In this document: in pieces, positions 24,640 to 32,763 of the stretch
Position numbering within the stretch: the stretch's first letter is position 1
Layout: the number at the start of each line of letters is the position of its first letter
Source of the DNA: Geodermatophilus obscurus
GTDB taxonomy: Bacteria; Actinomycetota; Actinomycetes; Mycobacteriales; Geodermatophilaceae
Assembly (NCBI RefSeq): GCF_900115395.1
Contig: NZ_FOWE01000006.1
Location: 186,001-250,000, forward strand
Reading direction: 5' to 3'
DNA: 64,000 nt
Program-made: the position numbers and the translations under genes
Notes under the pieces: generated by a model
Databases searched by the model: none
Seen by the model: only the letters and a program-made list of their open reading frames with translations
What the model was told of the DNA's origin: nothing

Positions 24640-25593
24640 TCAGGCGGATGCCGGGTCGGTGGACCGGCGGTCCTGAGGGCGAGACGACGCATCCCGGAGG
24701 GGGCGCTGGGCGTCGCTCGGGGTCGTCTGCGCCTCACGGGCGAGAGGACGACGGGACACGCGGACGGGACGGTGGTGGTCCGCGGGGACGCGCAGCGGGG
24801 GAGCCGGTGCGACGCCCGGGGAGGTGCCGCCCGCCTCACCCCCCTGCGAGGAGTGGGAGAGGGCGTCGGACGGGACGGGGCGGGGCCCGCCGGGGACGTG
24901 GGCGAGGACGTCGCGGGCGACCGCGGTGACCGTCTGGCGCCGGTTGCGGGCCTGGGCGCGGAGCAGGCCGAAGGCCTCGGCGACGCCGATGCGGTACCGC
25001 TCGGCGAGCGCGCCCTTGGCCTGCTCCACCGGCGCCCGGGAGGTCAGCACCTCGGTCAGGTGCGCGGCCGTCTCCGCGCTGCGCCGGTAGAGGTCGGTGT
25101 TGGCCGTGACCGTCCCGAGCACCCGGGCCAGCGCCTCGGCGCCGGCCACGAGGTCGGCGGTGGGGGAGCGGTCGGCGTCGAGGTAGAGCTGGAGGGAGCC
25201 GAGCACCCGGTCGGAGCAGCGCAGGGGGGTGGCCACGGTCGCCCCGACCCGCAGGACCAGGGCGCGCGCGGTGTGCGGGTCACGGGCCAGCCGGTGCAGG
25301 TCGGCCTCGACGACGGTGCGCCCCTCGGTGACGGCCCGCAGGGCCGGGCCGTCCCGCTGCTCGGCCTGCAGGCAGGCGAGGGACCAGGCCCGCGGGTCCG
25401 ACCAGCCGGCGACCACGACGCGGTCGGAGTCGCACAGCAGGCACGCCGCCCCGGCCACCCCGAGCGCGTCGGCCACCTCGCCGCAGACCGATCCGGCCAG
25501 GTCGCCGGACAGCAGCTCGGACAGGGGGGTCGAGGCGAGGTCGACGACGAGGTCGGTGATCGTGGCCGGGACTGCGCGGACGGCGCTGTGCAT
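24640..25593 (-). CDS. GAF-ANTAR domain regulator
   Basis: A 317-residue predicted RNA-binding antitermination regulator. A GAF-like sensor (residues about 20-165, with VAGAACLLCDSDRVVVAGWSD and GSLQLYLDADRSP) precedes an ANTAR domain (about 180-240: LTEVLTSRAPVEQAKGAL, ERYRIGVAEAFGLLRAQARN). ANTAR proteins bind paired hexaloop hairpins in target mRNA. The C-terminal ~80 residues are low-complexity, Pro/Arg/Ser-rich and probably disordered. The ATG at 25593 is used. A tandem 13-bp repeat sits 109 bases upstream. No target hairpin pair was recognised nearby. Confidence 0.82.
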   Translation of the reverse strand: MHSAVRAVPATITDLVVDLASTPLSELLSGDLAGSVCGEVADALGVAGAACLLCDSDRVVVAGWSDPRAWSLACLQAEQRDGPALRAVTEGRTVVEADLHRLARDPHTARALVLRVGATVATPLRCSDRVLGSLQLYLDADRSPTADLVAGAEALARVLGTVTANTDLYRRSAETAAHLTEVLTSRAPVEQAKGALAERYRIGVAEAFGLLRAQARNRRQTVTAVARDVLAHVPGGPRPVPSDALSHSSQGGEAGGTSPGVAPAPPLRVPADHHRPVRVSRRPLAREAQTTPSDAQRPLRDASSRPQDRRSTDPASA

Positions 25594-25701
25594 GGGTGCT
25601 CCGGCGGGGGAGGCGGTGCAGCGGTCACTGACCGTCTGCCCGCAACTCCGGCGCGTCATTCGGTTCCCGGGCATACCGGCGGCCGGCACCGCGGATGCGC
25701 C

Positions 25702-25727
25702 GTCGCGTATGGCAGTCGCGTATGGCA
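25702..25727. repeat. Tandem 13-bp direct repeat
   Basis: GTCGCGTATGGCA occurs twice back to back (25702-25714 and 25715-25727) in the 270-base gap upstream of the GAF-ANTAR gene (-) and downstream of mftR (-). It may be a regulator site; nothing else in that gap is recognisable. Confidence 0.5.
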
Positions 25728-25863
25728 GGTGCCGGTCCCGTCCGGACGGCCCGTGGCCGTGTCCGTTGGAGGGGGTACGGCGGCCACCGCGCCGGCGTTC
25801 ACCGCGGCCGGCCGGCCCGCTCGTCACCCGGCGGGTGACGCGGCCGGGGCGTCCGGCGGCCCG

Positions 25864-26475
25864 TCAGCGGAGGCCGGGGAAGCCCTCGGCGAGCTGGCCG
25901 AACGCCGTCCGCAGGGCGTCGGCGAGCGACGGCGCGGCACCCGACAGCCACGCCTCGAACGCCGTCGTGGCCGCGGCGCGGGTGGCCGTGGCGACCAGCC
26001 GGGGCACCAGCGCGGTGGGGCTCTCCCCGCCGCGACGCGCCACGTAGCCGGCGACCACCCGGTCGACGTCGGCGTAGCGCAGCTGGGAGTGCGCCTGTAG
26101 TGCCGGCTCGGTGAGGATCAGCCGCATCCGCTGGCGCAGGACCGGCAGGTCCTCCGGGGCGTAGTCGTTGACCTCGACGTAGGCGGCGAGGACGGCGGTC
26201 AGCACCGGGACGTCGTCGCCGGAGCGCTCGAGCAGCGTGGCCAGCCGGTCGACGTGCCCGTCGAAGTCGCCCCAGACCGCGTCGGCCTTGCTGCCCACGC
26301 TGCGGAAGAACGTGCGCCGGCTGGTGCCGGCGGCGGCGGCGATCTCCTCGATCGTCACCTGCTCGAAGCCCGCCGCGGTGAACAGCTCCAGCGCCGCCTG
26401 CTCGATCCGGGCGCGGGTGTCCTCGCGGGGGTCGTCCCGGCGGACACCGCGGACGGGACCGTGCAGCACGCTCAC
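25864..26475 (-). CDS. mftR: TetR-family regulator of the mycofactocin cluster
   Basis: A 203-residue TetR repressor divergent from mftA. The HTH (residues about 18-65) reads RIEQAALELFTAAGFEQVTI, EEIAAAAGTSRRTFFRSV and GSKADAVWGDFDGHVDRL; the SRRTFFR..SKADAVWGDF part resembles the MftR group. The C-terminal domain should bind a ligand; acyl-CoA binding has been reported for the mycobacterial MftR. GTG 26475 is chosen because it gives the usual short N-terminal arm. The 129 bases to mftA should contain its operator, but no obvious palindrome stood out. Confidence 0.82.
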   Translation of the reverse strand: MSVLHGPVRGVRRDDPREDTRARIEQAALELFTAAGFEQVTIEEIAAAAGTSRRTFFRSVGSKADAVWGDFDGHVDRLATLLERSGDDVPVLTAVLAAYVEVNDYAPEDLPVLRQRMRLILTEPALQAHSQLRYADVDRVVAGYVARRGGESPTALVPRLVATATRAAATTAFEAWLSGAAPSLADALRTAFGQLAEGFPGLR

Positions 26476-26561
26476 CGGCACATCCTGCCCCGCGACGGGG
26501 CGGAGACCGTACGTCCCGTGCCCACGGCTCCCCCTCGGTTGCTGGTGGCACCGGGTGCCCC

Positions 26562-26567
26562 TACGGT
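26562..26567 (+). promoter_or_regulatory. Probable -10 box for mftA
   Basis: TACGGT, a TANNNT-type -10 hexamer, 38 bases before the mftA ATG. It implies a leader of roughly 30 bases with the GGAGG ribosome site at 26595-26599. Confidence 0.5.
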
Positions 26568-26604
26568 CCTCGGCATCCCGCTCTCCTGTGCTCCGGAGGT
26601 CCGC

Positions 26605-26742
26605 ATGCCCGAGACGACCGCCCACACCGAGACCCAGGCCCGGACCGAGGCCCCGACCCCGGAGGTGGTGACCGAGGAGGCGCTGGTCGAGGAGTCCCTC
26701 GTCGAGGAGGTCTCCATCGACGGCATGTGCGGCGTCTACTGA
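26605..26742 (+). CDS. mftA: Mycofactocin precursor peptide
   Basis: A 45-residue peptide ending IDGMCGVY, the invariant C-terminus of MftA. In the known pathway MftC, aided by MftB, decarboxylates and cross-links the terminal Val-Tyr; MftE then releases the core and MftD and MftF convert it to glycosylated mycofactocin. The leader is unusually acidic (EEALVEESLVEEVSIDG) and Thr/Glu-rich at the start. GGAGG lies 6 bases before the ATG. It is followed by mftB after 19 bases. The match of the last eight residues and the order A-B-C make the call firm. Confidence 0.96.
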   Translation: MPETTAHTETQARTEAPTPEVVTEEALVEESLVEEVSIDGMCGVY

Positions 26743-26761
26743 GCCGACCGGCACCCTCGCC

Positions 26762-27145
26762 GTGACGAGCCCGACCGCGCCGGCCGCGGGCGCTCCCGCC
26801 CCGGCCGTCTTCGACTCCGCGCGCCCCTGGCGGCGGGCCCGCTCGGTGGCCCTGCGGCCGGAGCCGTTCGGGGCGCTGGCCTACCACTTCGGCAACCGGA
26901 AGCTGTCCTTCCTCAAGTCGAGGACGCTGGTCACCGTCGTGCAGGCGCTGGCCGACCACCCCAGCGCCGACGCGACGCTGGTCGCCTGCGGCGTCCCCGA
27001 GGTGCAGCGGCCCGCCTACGTCAGGGCGCTGGCCGACCTGGCCCGCTCCGAGATGATCGAACGGAGGACCTCGCCGCCCCCCACCGCTCGCACGCTCGGG
27101 GCGGGCCCCTGCAGCGAGGCCGAGACGAACGAGGAGCTCCTGTGA
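26762..27145 (+). CDS. mftB: Mycofactocin leader-binding chaperone, with repeat-derived tail
   Basis: A 127-residue RRE-type protein that binds the MftA leader and delivers it to MftC. Family features are VALRPEPFGALAYHFGNRKL, SFLKSRTLVTVVQALADH and YVRALADLARSEM. Homology normally ends just after LARSxM. Here the frame continues for about 28 residues (IERRTSPPPTARTLG and onward) encoded by a copy of the dispersed repeat at 27063-27121. The tail contains a cysteine (GPCSEAE) and is probably disordered. The stop overlaps the mftC GTG by 4 bases, so the insertion kept frame and coupling. The GTG start has a weak ribosome site and probably depends on mftA translation. Confidence 0.9.
   Translation: MTSPTAPAAGAPAPAVFDSARPWRRARSVALRPEPFGALAYHFGNRKLSFLKSRTLVTVVQALADHPSADATLVACGVPEVQRPAYVRALADLARSEMIERRTSPPPTARTLGAGPCSEAETNEELL
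27063..27121. repeat. Dispersed GC-rich repeat, copy 3, inside the mftB 3' end
   Basis: GGAGGACCTCGCCGCCCCCC, CACCGCTCGCACGCTCGG and GGCGGGCCCCTGCAGCGAGG match the reverse complement of copy 2 (9346-9403) in order, differing at a minority of positions. It encodes the last part of MftB and ends about 20 bases before the mftC start, leaving the GAGGAG ribosome site of mftC intact. Confidence 0.75.
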
Positions 27146-28359
27146 CCGCCGTCGTCCCCGACCGGCCGGTGGGTGGCCGCCTCGTCGACCAGTTCGAGTA
27201 CGGCCTCGACGCCCCCATCTGCCTGACCTGGGAGCTCACCTACGCCTGCAACCTGGCGTGCGTGCACTGCCTGTCCTCCTCGGGACGGCGCGACCCCCGC
27301 GAGCTCAGCACCGCCGAGGCGGAGGCCGTCGTCGACGAGCTGCAGCGGATGCAGGTCTTCTACGTCAACGTCGGTGGCGGCGAGCCCACCGTGCGGCCGG
27401 ACTTCTGGCACCTGCTCGACTACGCCGTCGGCCACGACGTCGGCGTCAAGTTCTCCACCAACGGCGTCAAGCTGACCCGGGAGCGGGCCGCGCAGCTGGC
27501 GGCCACCGACTACGTCGACGTGCAGATCTCCCTCGACGGCGCCACGGCGGAGGTCAACGACCGCGTCCGCGGCACCGGCTCGTTCGCGACCGCCGTGCGG
27601 GCCCTGGAGAACCTCGCCGAGGCGGGGATGGAGGACTTCAAGGTCTCGGTGGTGGTCACGCGGGAGAACGTCTCCCAGCTGGACGCGTTCCGGGCGCTGA
27701 CCGACCGCTACGGCGCCCAGCTGCGGATCACCCGGCTGCGCCCCTCCGGTCGCGGTGCCGACGTCTGGGACCAGCTGCACCCCACCCAGGCGCAGCAGCG
27801 CGAGCTGTACTCCTGGCTCCTGGCCAACGGCGACCGCGTGCTGACCGGCGACTCGTTCTTCCACCTGTCGGCCTACGGCGAGGCGCTGCCCGGGCTCAAC
27901 CTCTGCGGTGCCGGTCGGGTGGTCTGCCTGATCGACCCGGTCGGTGACGTCTACGCCTGCCCGTTCGCCATCCACGAGCAGTTCCTCGCCGGCAACGTGC
28001 GGGGCGAGGGCGGCTTCCAGCGGGTGTGGCAGCAGTCGGACCTGTTCCGGGAGCTGCGCAGCCCGCAGACCGGCGGCGCGTGCACGAGGTGCGCCCACTT
28101 CGACGCCTGCCGGGGCGGCTGCATGGCGGCGAAGTTCTTCACCGGCCTGCCGCTGGACGGGCCCGACCCCGAGTGCGTGCAGGGCTACGGCGAGACCGCG
28201 CTGGCCGCCCGCGACGCCGCCCTCGCGACGCCGAGGAGCTCCCTCGACCACTCGCACACCGGGCCGGTGCGCGGCCAGCCGACGCTGCTCGGCATGCCCG
28301 CGCTGCCGCCGGCGAGGGCCTGCGACGAGTCACCGCTCGCGGGCGTGCCGCTCACCTGA
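27142..28359 (+). CDS. mftC: Mycofactocin radical SAM maturase
   Basis: A 405-residue radical SAM/SPASM enzyme that acts on the C-terminal Val-Tyr of MftA. The radical SAM cluster is Cys36, Cys40 and Cys43 in YACNLACVHC; GGEPTVR follows as the SAM-binding GGE motif. The SPASM region (about residues 255-360) holds further cysteines in NLCGAGRVVCLIDPVGDVYACPF, here split as LCGAG, VVC, YACPF, then ACTRCAHFDACRGGC and PDPEC, enough for two auxiliary clusters. Length and cysteine pattern match MftC. GTG 27142 overlaps mftB. A strong hairpin lies 9 bases after the stop, so transcription of A-B-C probably ends here and does not run on to mftE. Confidence 0.96.
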   Translation: MTAVVPDRPVGGRLVDQFEYGLDAPICLTWELTYACNLACVHCLSSSGRRDPRELSTAEAEAVVDELQRMQVFYVNVGGGEPTVRPDFWHLLDYAVGHDVGVKFSTNGVKLTRERAAQLAATDYVDVQISLDGATAEVNDRVRGTGSFATAVRALENLAEAGMEDFKVSVVVTRENVSQLDAFRALTDRYGAQLRITRLRPSGRGADVWDQLHPTQAQQRELYSWLLANGDRVLTGDSFFHLSAYGEALPGLNLCGAGRVVCLIDPVGDVYACPFAIHEQFLAGNVRGEGGFQRVWQQSDLFRELRSPQTGGACTRCAHFDACRGGCMAAKFFTGLPLDGPDPECVQGYGETALAARDAALATPRSSLDHSHTGPVRGQPTLLGMPALPPARACDESPLAGVPLT

Positions 28360-28363
28360 CCCC

Positions 28364-28477
28364 TCAGCGGGTCGGGGCCACCACGGTCGGCCCCGACCCG
28401 TCGGGCAGCAGGCCCGGGGCGAGGTCGGCCAGGGTCATGGTGAGGAGCAGGACGGCGAGCAGGGCGACGGTGAGCAC
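28364..28477 (-). CDS. Possible 37-residue membrane peptide
   Basis: A short frame with GTG 28477, an upstream GGAGG (28483-28487 on the complementary strand) at good spacing, and a product that begins with a hydrophobic segment (VLTVALLAVLLLTMTLADLA) and ends in a Pro/Gly/Thr-rich tail. It is convergent with mftC and its last codons form the mftC terminator stem. The ribosome site and membrane-like profile are the only support, and such short GC-rich frames arise by chance. Confidence 0.35.
   Translation of the reverse strand: MLTVALLAVLLLTMTLADLAPGLLPDGSGPTVVAPTR
28368..28400 (+). terminator. Terminator hairpin after mftC
   Basis: CGGGTCGGGGCC (28368-28379) pairs perfectly with GGCCCCGACCCG (28389-28400) around a 9-base loop, 9 bases past the mftC stop. 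Confidence 0.72.
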
Positions 28478-28564
28478 GGGGCACCTCCGGTTGACGTCCC
28501 CCCAGCCTGGCCGCCGTCCCTGACCGGGCCCGGTGTCCCGCCTGGCAGTCCGCTGGGTGCCCCC

Positions 28565-28623
28565 GGCCCCCTCGCAGGGCCCCGGCCCGCGCGGAGCGTG
28601 GGCCGGGGGGCGAGGGGGTCCTT
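28565..28623. repeat. Dispersed GC-rich repeat, copy 4
   Basis: GGCCCCCTCGCAGGGCCCC, GGAGCGTGGGCCGGGGGG and CGAGGGGGTCCTT follow the same plan and orientation as copy 2 at 9346. It ends 2 bases before the stop of the PPOX gene and can fold into a long stem, so it may serve as that gene's terminator. Confidence 0.7.
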
Positions 28624-28625
28624 CA

Positions 28626-29117
28626 TCAGGGCAGGTCGACGACGTCCTTCTCGCCGGTGTCGGGCCTGGCGCCGGTGGCCTTGGCCTTCACGAAGCTCAG
28701 CGCCGTGGCCAGCCGGTTGCCGGGGCTGTCCCAGTACTCCGCCGTGTCGCCGTCGACCTTCACGAGCACCACCGACGGGTCCTCGGGCCCCTGCGGCAGC
28801 CAGGCCTCGACGCCGCTGTTCCACAGCTCCTTCTTCTTCGCGACGTCGCCGACCACACGGGCGGTGCCGGTCAGGGAGATCCACGTGCCGCCGGAGCCGA
28901 CGCCGACGTTGACCTGCGGCGACGCCGTGATGTGCGCCAGCCAGGGGGCGTCGTGCTCGGCGAAGAACCAGAGGTCGCCGTCGAACTCGACCTCCTGCAG
29001 CGCCATGGGCCGGCTGGTGAGCCGGCCGTCGGGCATCGTCGTGGTGAGGAAGCCGAACTTCTGGCCCTTCATGAGCTCGGCGACCTTGCGGGTTGCGTCG
29101 GGGGAGTCGGTGGTCAT
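28626..29117 (-). CDS. PPOX/general stress protein 26-like flavin-binding protein
   Basis: A 163-residue split-barrel protein of the pyridoxamine 5'-phosphate oxidase-like class (GsP26 group). N-terminal KFGFLTTTMPDGRLTSRPM, central LWFFAEHDAPW and HITASPQVNVGV, and C-terminal SVVLVKVDGDTAEYWDS are typical. Members bind FMN, FAD, F420 or heme; which one applies here is not visible. ATG 29117 is used because upstream codons have no homology. It lies on the opposite strand inside the interrupted mycofactocin region, divergent from the Bcr/CflA exporter, and is flanked by a repeat at its 3' end. Confidence 0.83.
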   Translation of the reverse strand: MTTDSPDATRKVAELMKGQKFGFLTTTMPDGRLTSRPMALQEVEFDGDLWFFAEHDAPWLAHITASPQVNVGVGSGGTWISLTGTARVVGDVAKKKELWNSGVEAWLPQGPEDPSVVLVKVDGDTAEYWDSPGNRLATALSFVKAKATGARPDTGEKDVVDLP

Positions 29118-29239
29118 GCCCCTGCCCTTCCCCGATCCCGCCTGACGACACCGGAACCGCCGCGTGTCGGTGCGGCGACGGTCCCGTGAACTCGGCGGCG
29201 CGGCGGAATGGACCACCGCCGGGGCGACTTCGCCCTTCC

Positions 29240-30505
29240 GTGACGACGATCCAGGACCGGCCGACGACCGCACCACCCCCGACCACCGGCCGGCCCGGGA
29301 CGGCGCGCACCGCCCTCACCCTCGGCGCCTTCGTGGCGCTGGGCCCGCTGACCGTGGACATGTACCTGCCGGCACTGCCGGCCATCGCCGACGACCTGCG
29401 GACCAGCGCCGCCACGGTGCAGCTCACCCTCACCGGCACGCTGGTCGGCCTGGCGCTGGGGCAGCTCGTCCTGGGCCCGCTGTCGGACGCCCTCGGCCGC
29501 AAGCGCCCGCTGCTGGCCGGCACGGCGCTGCACGTCGTCGCCTCGCTGCTGGTGCTCGTCGCGCCGTCGATCGAGGTGCTCGGCCTGCTGCGCTTCCTGC
29601 AGGGCGTGGGGACGGCGGCCGGCGCGGTCATCGCCCTCGCCGTCGTGCGCGACCTGTTCGAGGGACGCGCCGCGGCGACGATGCTCTCGCGGCTGTTCCT
29701 CGTCCTCGGTGCCGCGCCCGTGCTGGCGCCGACGATCGGGGGTGAGTTGCTGCGCGTCACCTCCTGGCGCGGCATCTTCCTGGTGCTGGGCGCCTACGGC
29801 GTGGCGCTGCTGGTCATGGGCCGGTACGCGGTGCACGAGACGCTGCCGCCCGCGCGGCGCCGCAGCAGCGGGATCGCCGGGACGCTGCGCGGCTACCGCG
29901 CGCTGTTCCGCGACCGCGTCTACGTCGGCCTGGTGCTCGTCGCCGGGCTGACGATGGCCGGCCTGTTCAGCTACGTGTCGGGCTCCTCCTTCGTCTTCCA
30001 GGACGAGTTCGGCCTCGACGAGCAGCAGTTCGGCCTGCTCTTCGGCGCCGGCGCGGTCTGGCTGATCGCGGCCACCCAGCTCAACCCGGTGGTGCTGCGG
30101 TGGTCCTCCCCGGCGCAGGTGCTCGTCACCGCGACCGTCGCGGGCGCCCTCGCCGGCGGGGTGCTGCTCGCGCTGGCCGGCACCGGCACCGGCGGGCTGT
30201 GGGGGGTCGTGCTGCCGCTGTGGGCGGTGCTGTTCGCCTCCGGGCTGGCGCTGCCCAACGCGCCGGCGCTGGCGCTGTCCCGGCACGGCGAGGCGGCCGG
30301 CACCGCCGCGGCGCTGCTCGGCGCGGTGCAGTTCGGCGTCGGTGCCGCGGTGGCCCCGCTGGTCGGCGTCCTGGGCAACGACGCGGTCGCGATGGGCGCC
30401 GTCGTGGTGGCCGCGCTCGTGCTGGCCATCGCCGTCCTGGCGGCCGTCGTCCGGCCGTGGCAGCTGCCCGTGGACGACGAGGTCCCCGCCGCGGTCCCTG
30501 CCTAG
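29240..30505 (+). CDS. Bcr/CflA-family multidrug MFS exporter
   Basis: A 421-residue, 12-helix drug:proton antiporter of the DHA1 group. DMYLPALPAIADDL in helix 1 with the conserved acidic residue, GPLSDALGRKRPLL (motif A) and LGAAPVLAPTIGGELL (motif C-like) identify the Bcr/CflA family. GTG 29240 begins just before the first helix. Its stop TAG (30503-30505) is part of the -10 box of mftE, so the two genes are tightly packed but mftE probably has its own promoter. The substrate is unknown; a link to mycofactocin is not established. Confidence 0.87.
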   Translation: MTTIQDRPTTAPPPTTGRPGTARTALTLGAFVALGPLTVDMYLPALPAIADDLRTSAATVQLTLTGTLVGLALGQLVLGPLSDALGRKRPLLAGTALHVVASLLVLVAPSIEVLGLLRFLQGVGTAAGAVIALAVVRDLFEGRAAATMLSRLFLVLGAAPVLAPTIGGELLRVTSWRGIFLVLGAYGVALLVMGRYAVHETLPPARRRSSGIAGTLRGYRALFRDRVYVGLVLVAGLTMAGLFSYVSGSSFVFQDEFGLDEQQFGLLFGAGAVWLIAATQLNPVVLRWSSPAQVLVTATVAGALAGGVLLALAGTGTGGLWGVVLPLWAVLFASGLALPNAPALALSRHGEAAGTAAALLGAVQFGVGAAVAPLVGVLGNDAVAMGAVVVAALVLAIAVLAAVVRPWQLPVDDEVPAAVPA

Positions 30506-30508
30506 GCT
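30503..30508 (+). promoter_or_regulatory. -10 box of a probably leaderless mftE transcript
   Basis: TAGGCT lies 6 bases before the GTG of mftE, and its first three bases are the stop codon of the upstream exporter gene. Confidence 0.5.
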
Positions 30509-30514
30509 GCCGCG

Positions 30515-31198
30515 GTGACCGACCTGGCCCGCGCCGTCTGGCCGGAGCTGCCCGGGCGGCCGCTGCTGGCCGTGCCGCTCGGCTCGGTCGAGCAGCACGG
30601 TCCCCACCTGCCGCTGGCGACCGACACCGTGGTGGCCGAGGCGGTGGTCCGGGCGGCGCGCCTGGACGCCGTCGTCGCGCCGGCGGTCCCGTACGGCGCC
30701 AGCGGCGAGCACGAGGGCTTCCCGGGCACCGTCTCGGTCGGCACGGACGCCCTGACGACGATGCTGGTCGAGTACGGCCGCTCCGCCTGCCGCTGGGCGG
30801 GCCGGCTGCTGGTCGTCAACGGCCACGGCGGCAACCTCGACGCGCTGCGCTCCGCCGTCCCGCTGCTGCGCGCCGAGGGCCGCGACGCCGCCTGGTTCCC
30901 CTGCGGCGTGCCGGGCGGGGACGCGCACGCCGGCCGCACCGAGACCTCCCTGCTGGCGCACCTGGAACCGGGGTCGGTGCGGACCGACCGGTCCGTCGCG
31001 GGCGTGACCACGCCGGTCGGCGACCTGCTGCCGCGGCTGCGTGCCGAGGGCGTGCGGGCGGTGAGCCCCACCGGCGTGCTCGGCGACCCGGCCGGCGCCT
31101 CCGCGGAGGAGGGCGCCCGGCTGCTCGCGGGGCTGGCCGCCCGCCTGTCGGCCGCGGTGGCCCGCTGGGACGTCGCCGAGGACGGGCGGCTGCGCTGA
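30515..31198 (+). CDS. mftE: Mycofactocin precursor peptidase (creatininase family)
   Basis: A 227-residue metal-dependent peptidase that, in the known pathway, releases the modified Val-Tyr core from MftA. Metal-binding elements are SVEQHGPHLPLATDT, NGHGGNLDAL, GASGEHEGFPGT and the late HAGRTETSLL, all typical of MftE; the ends GVLGDPAGAS and ARWDVAEDG also match. GTG 30515 has a TAGGCT box 6 bases upstream. In the usual order mftD sits between mftC and mftE; here a PPOX protein and an exporter occupy that place. The cytosine-type permease follows 52 bases later. Confidence 0.93.
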   Translation: MTDLARAVWPELPGRPLLAVPLGSVEQHGPHLPLATDTVVAEAVVRAARLDAVVAPAVPYGASGEHEGFPGTVSVGTDALTTMLVEYGRSACRWAGRLLVVNGHGGNLDALRSAVPLLRAEGRDAAWFPCGVPGGDAHAGRTETSLLAHLEPGSVRTDRSVAGVTTPVGDLLPRLRAEGVRAVSPTGVLGDPAGASAEEGARLLAGLAARLSAAVARWDVAEDGRLR

Positions 31199-31250
31199 GT
31201 CGCGTCGGGGGCAGCAGGATGGCGGGGCAGCAGTCGAGGAGGAGACGCCG

Positions 31251-32759
31251 ATGAGGCAGCAGCCGGCCGTGCAGCAGGGCCCGGGCACCGAGGCGCCTCC
31301 GCCCCGCGTCGCCGTCGAGGCCAACGGCATCAACGTGATCGCCGAGGAGGAGCGCCGCGGCGCCCCCCGCTCGCTGTTCTGGCCGTGGTTCGGCGCCAAC
31401 GTCAGCGTGCTGGGCCTGGCCTACGGCTCGTTCCTGCTCGGCTTCGGCATCTCCGCGGTGCAGGCGCTGGTGGCCGGCGTCGTCGGGATCGTCGTGTCGT
31501 TCCTGCTCTGCGGCCTGGTCGCGATCGCCGGCAAGCGCGGCTCGGCGCCCACGCTCGTGCTCAGCCGCGCCGCGTTCGGCGTGCACGGCAACCGGGTCCC
31601 CGCGGCGCTGTCGTGGATCCTCACCGTGGGCTGGGAGACGGTGCTCGTCTCACTCGCGACGCTGGCCACCGCCACGGTGTTCGGCCAGCTCGGCTGGAGC
31701 GGCGGGACGGCGACCCAGGTCGTCGCGCTGCTCGTCGTCGCCGCGCTCGTCGTGGTCGGCGGCGTCCTCGGCTTCGACGCGATCATGCGGATGCAGGCGG
31801 TGATCACCGTGGTCAGCGGGGTGCTGACCGTCGTCTACGTGGTCCTGGTGGCCGACCGCGTCGAGTGGTCGGCCGTCACCGCCGTCCCGGCCGGCCCGGC
31901 GGCGGCCGTCGTCGGTGCCCTGGTCCTGGCCATGACCGGCTACGGCTTCGGCTGGGTCAACGCGGCCGCGGACTACTCCCGCTACCTGCCGCGCACGGCC
32001 TCGACCCGCGGCGTCGTCGGCTGGACGACGTTCGGCGGGGCGCTGGCCCCGGTGGTGCTGCTGGGCACCGGGCTGCTGCTGGCGGCGTCGGACCCGGAGC
32101 TGTCGGCCGCGATCGGTGCCGACCCGATCGGTGCGCTGGCCGCCCTGCTGCCCACGTGGTTCCTCGTGCCGTTCGTGGTCGTCGCGGTGCTCGGCCTGGT
32201 CGGCGGCGCGCTGCTGGACATCTACTCGTCCGGCCTGTCGCTGCTGGCCGCCGGGGTGCGCGTGCCCCGCGCGGTCGCGGCGGGCATCGACGGCGCCCTG
32301 ATGGTGCTCGGCGCGATCTGGGTCGTCTTCCTCGCCGACGCGAGCTTCTCCGTGCAGTTCCAGGGCTTCCTGATCACCCTCGGGGTCCCGATCGCGGCCT
32401 GGTGCGGCGTCTTCCTGGCCGACCTCGCGCTGCGCCGCCGGGCCTACGCCGAGGCCGACCTCTACGACGCGCGCGGCCGCTACGGCGCCGTCCCGCCGGT
32501 GCCGCTGCTGCTCCTCGCCGCCGGGACGGTGATCGGCTGGGGGCTGGTCACCAACACCCTGGCCGGCTGGCTGGACTGGCAGGGGTACCTGCTCGGCCCG
32601 CTGGGCCTCGGCGGCCGGGAGGGCGACTGGGCGTTCGCCAACCTCGGCGTGCTGGCCGCCTTCCTCGTCGGGCTGCTCGGCACCCTGGCGCTGCGCCGCG
32701 GCGCCGTGCGGACGCAGGAGGCCGCCCCGGCGGTGCCGGGACGGCCTCCGGGGGCGTAG
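31251..32759 (+). CDS. NCS1-family cytosine/purine permease
   Basis: A 502-residue membrane transporter with about 12 helices. The N-terminus VEANGINVIAEEERRG and the first helix WPWFGANVSVLGLAYGSFLL are typical of cytosine/purine/thiamine/allantoin (NCS1) permeases, as is the motif LSRAAFGVHGNRVPAALSWI. Helix 6 carries GYGFGWVNAAADYSRYLPR, a conserved segment around the cation site. It should import a nucleobase or related compound with sodium or protons. ATG 31251 has GGAGGAGA upstream. It follows mftE closely and may be co-transcribed, but no functional link to mycofactocin is known. Confidence 0.88.
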   Translation: MRQQPAVQQGPGTEAPPPRVAVEANGINVIAEEERRGAPRSLFWPWFGANVSVLGLAYGSFLLGFGISAVQALVAGVVGIVVSFLLCGLVAIAGKRGSAPTLVLSRAAFGVHGNRVPAALSWILTVGWETVLVSLATLATATVFGQLGWSGGTATQVVALLVVAALVVVGGVLGFDAIMRMQAVITVVSGVLTVVYVVLVADRVEWSAVTAVPAGPAAAVVGALVLAMTGYGFGWVNAAADYSRYLPRTASTRGVVGWTTFGGALAPVVLLGTGLLLAASDPELSAAIGADPIGALAALLPTWFLVPFVVVAVLGLVGGALLDIYSSGLSLLAAGVRVPRAVAAGIDGALMVLGAIWVVFLADASFSVQFQGFLITLGVPIAAWCGVFLADLALRRRAYAEADLYDARGRYGAVPPVPLLLLAAGTVIGWGLVTNTLAGWLDWQGYLLGPLGLGGREGDWAFANLGVLAAFLVGLLGTLALRRGAVRTQEAAPAVPGRPPGA

Positions 32760-32763
32760 CGGG

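Noticed and set aside
29114..31399. A 761-codon minus-strand frame opposite the exporter and mftE
   Set aside because: Low-complexity antisense product; the plus-strand genes carry all expected motifs.
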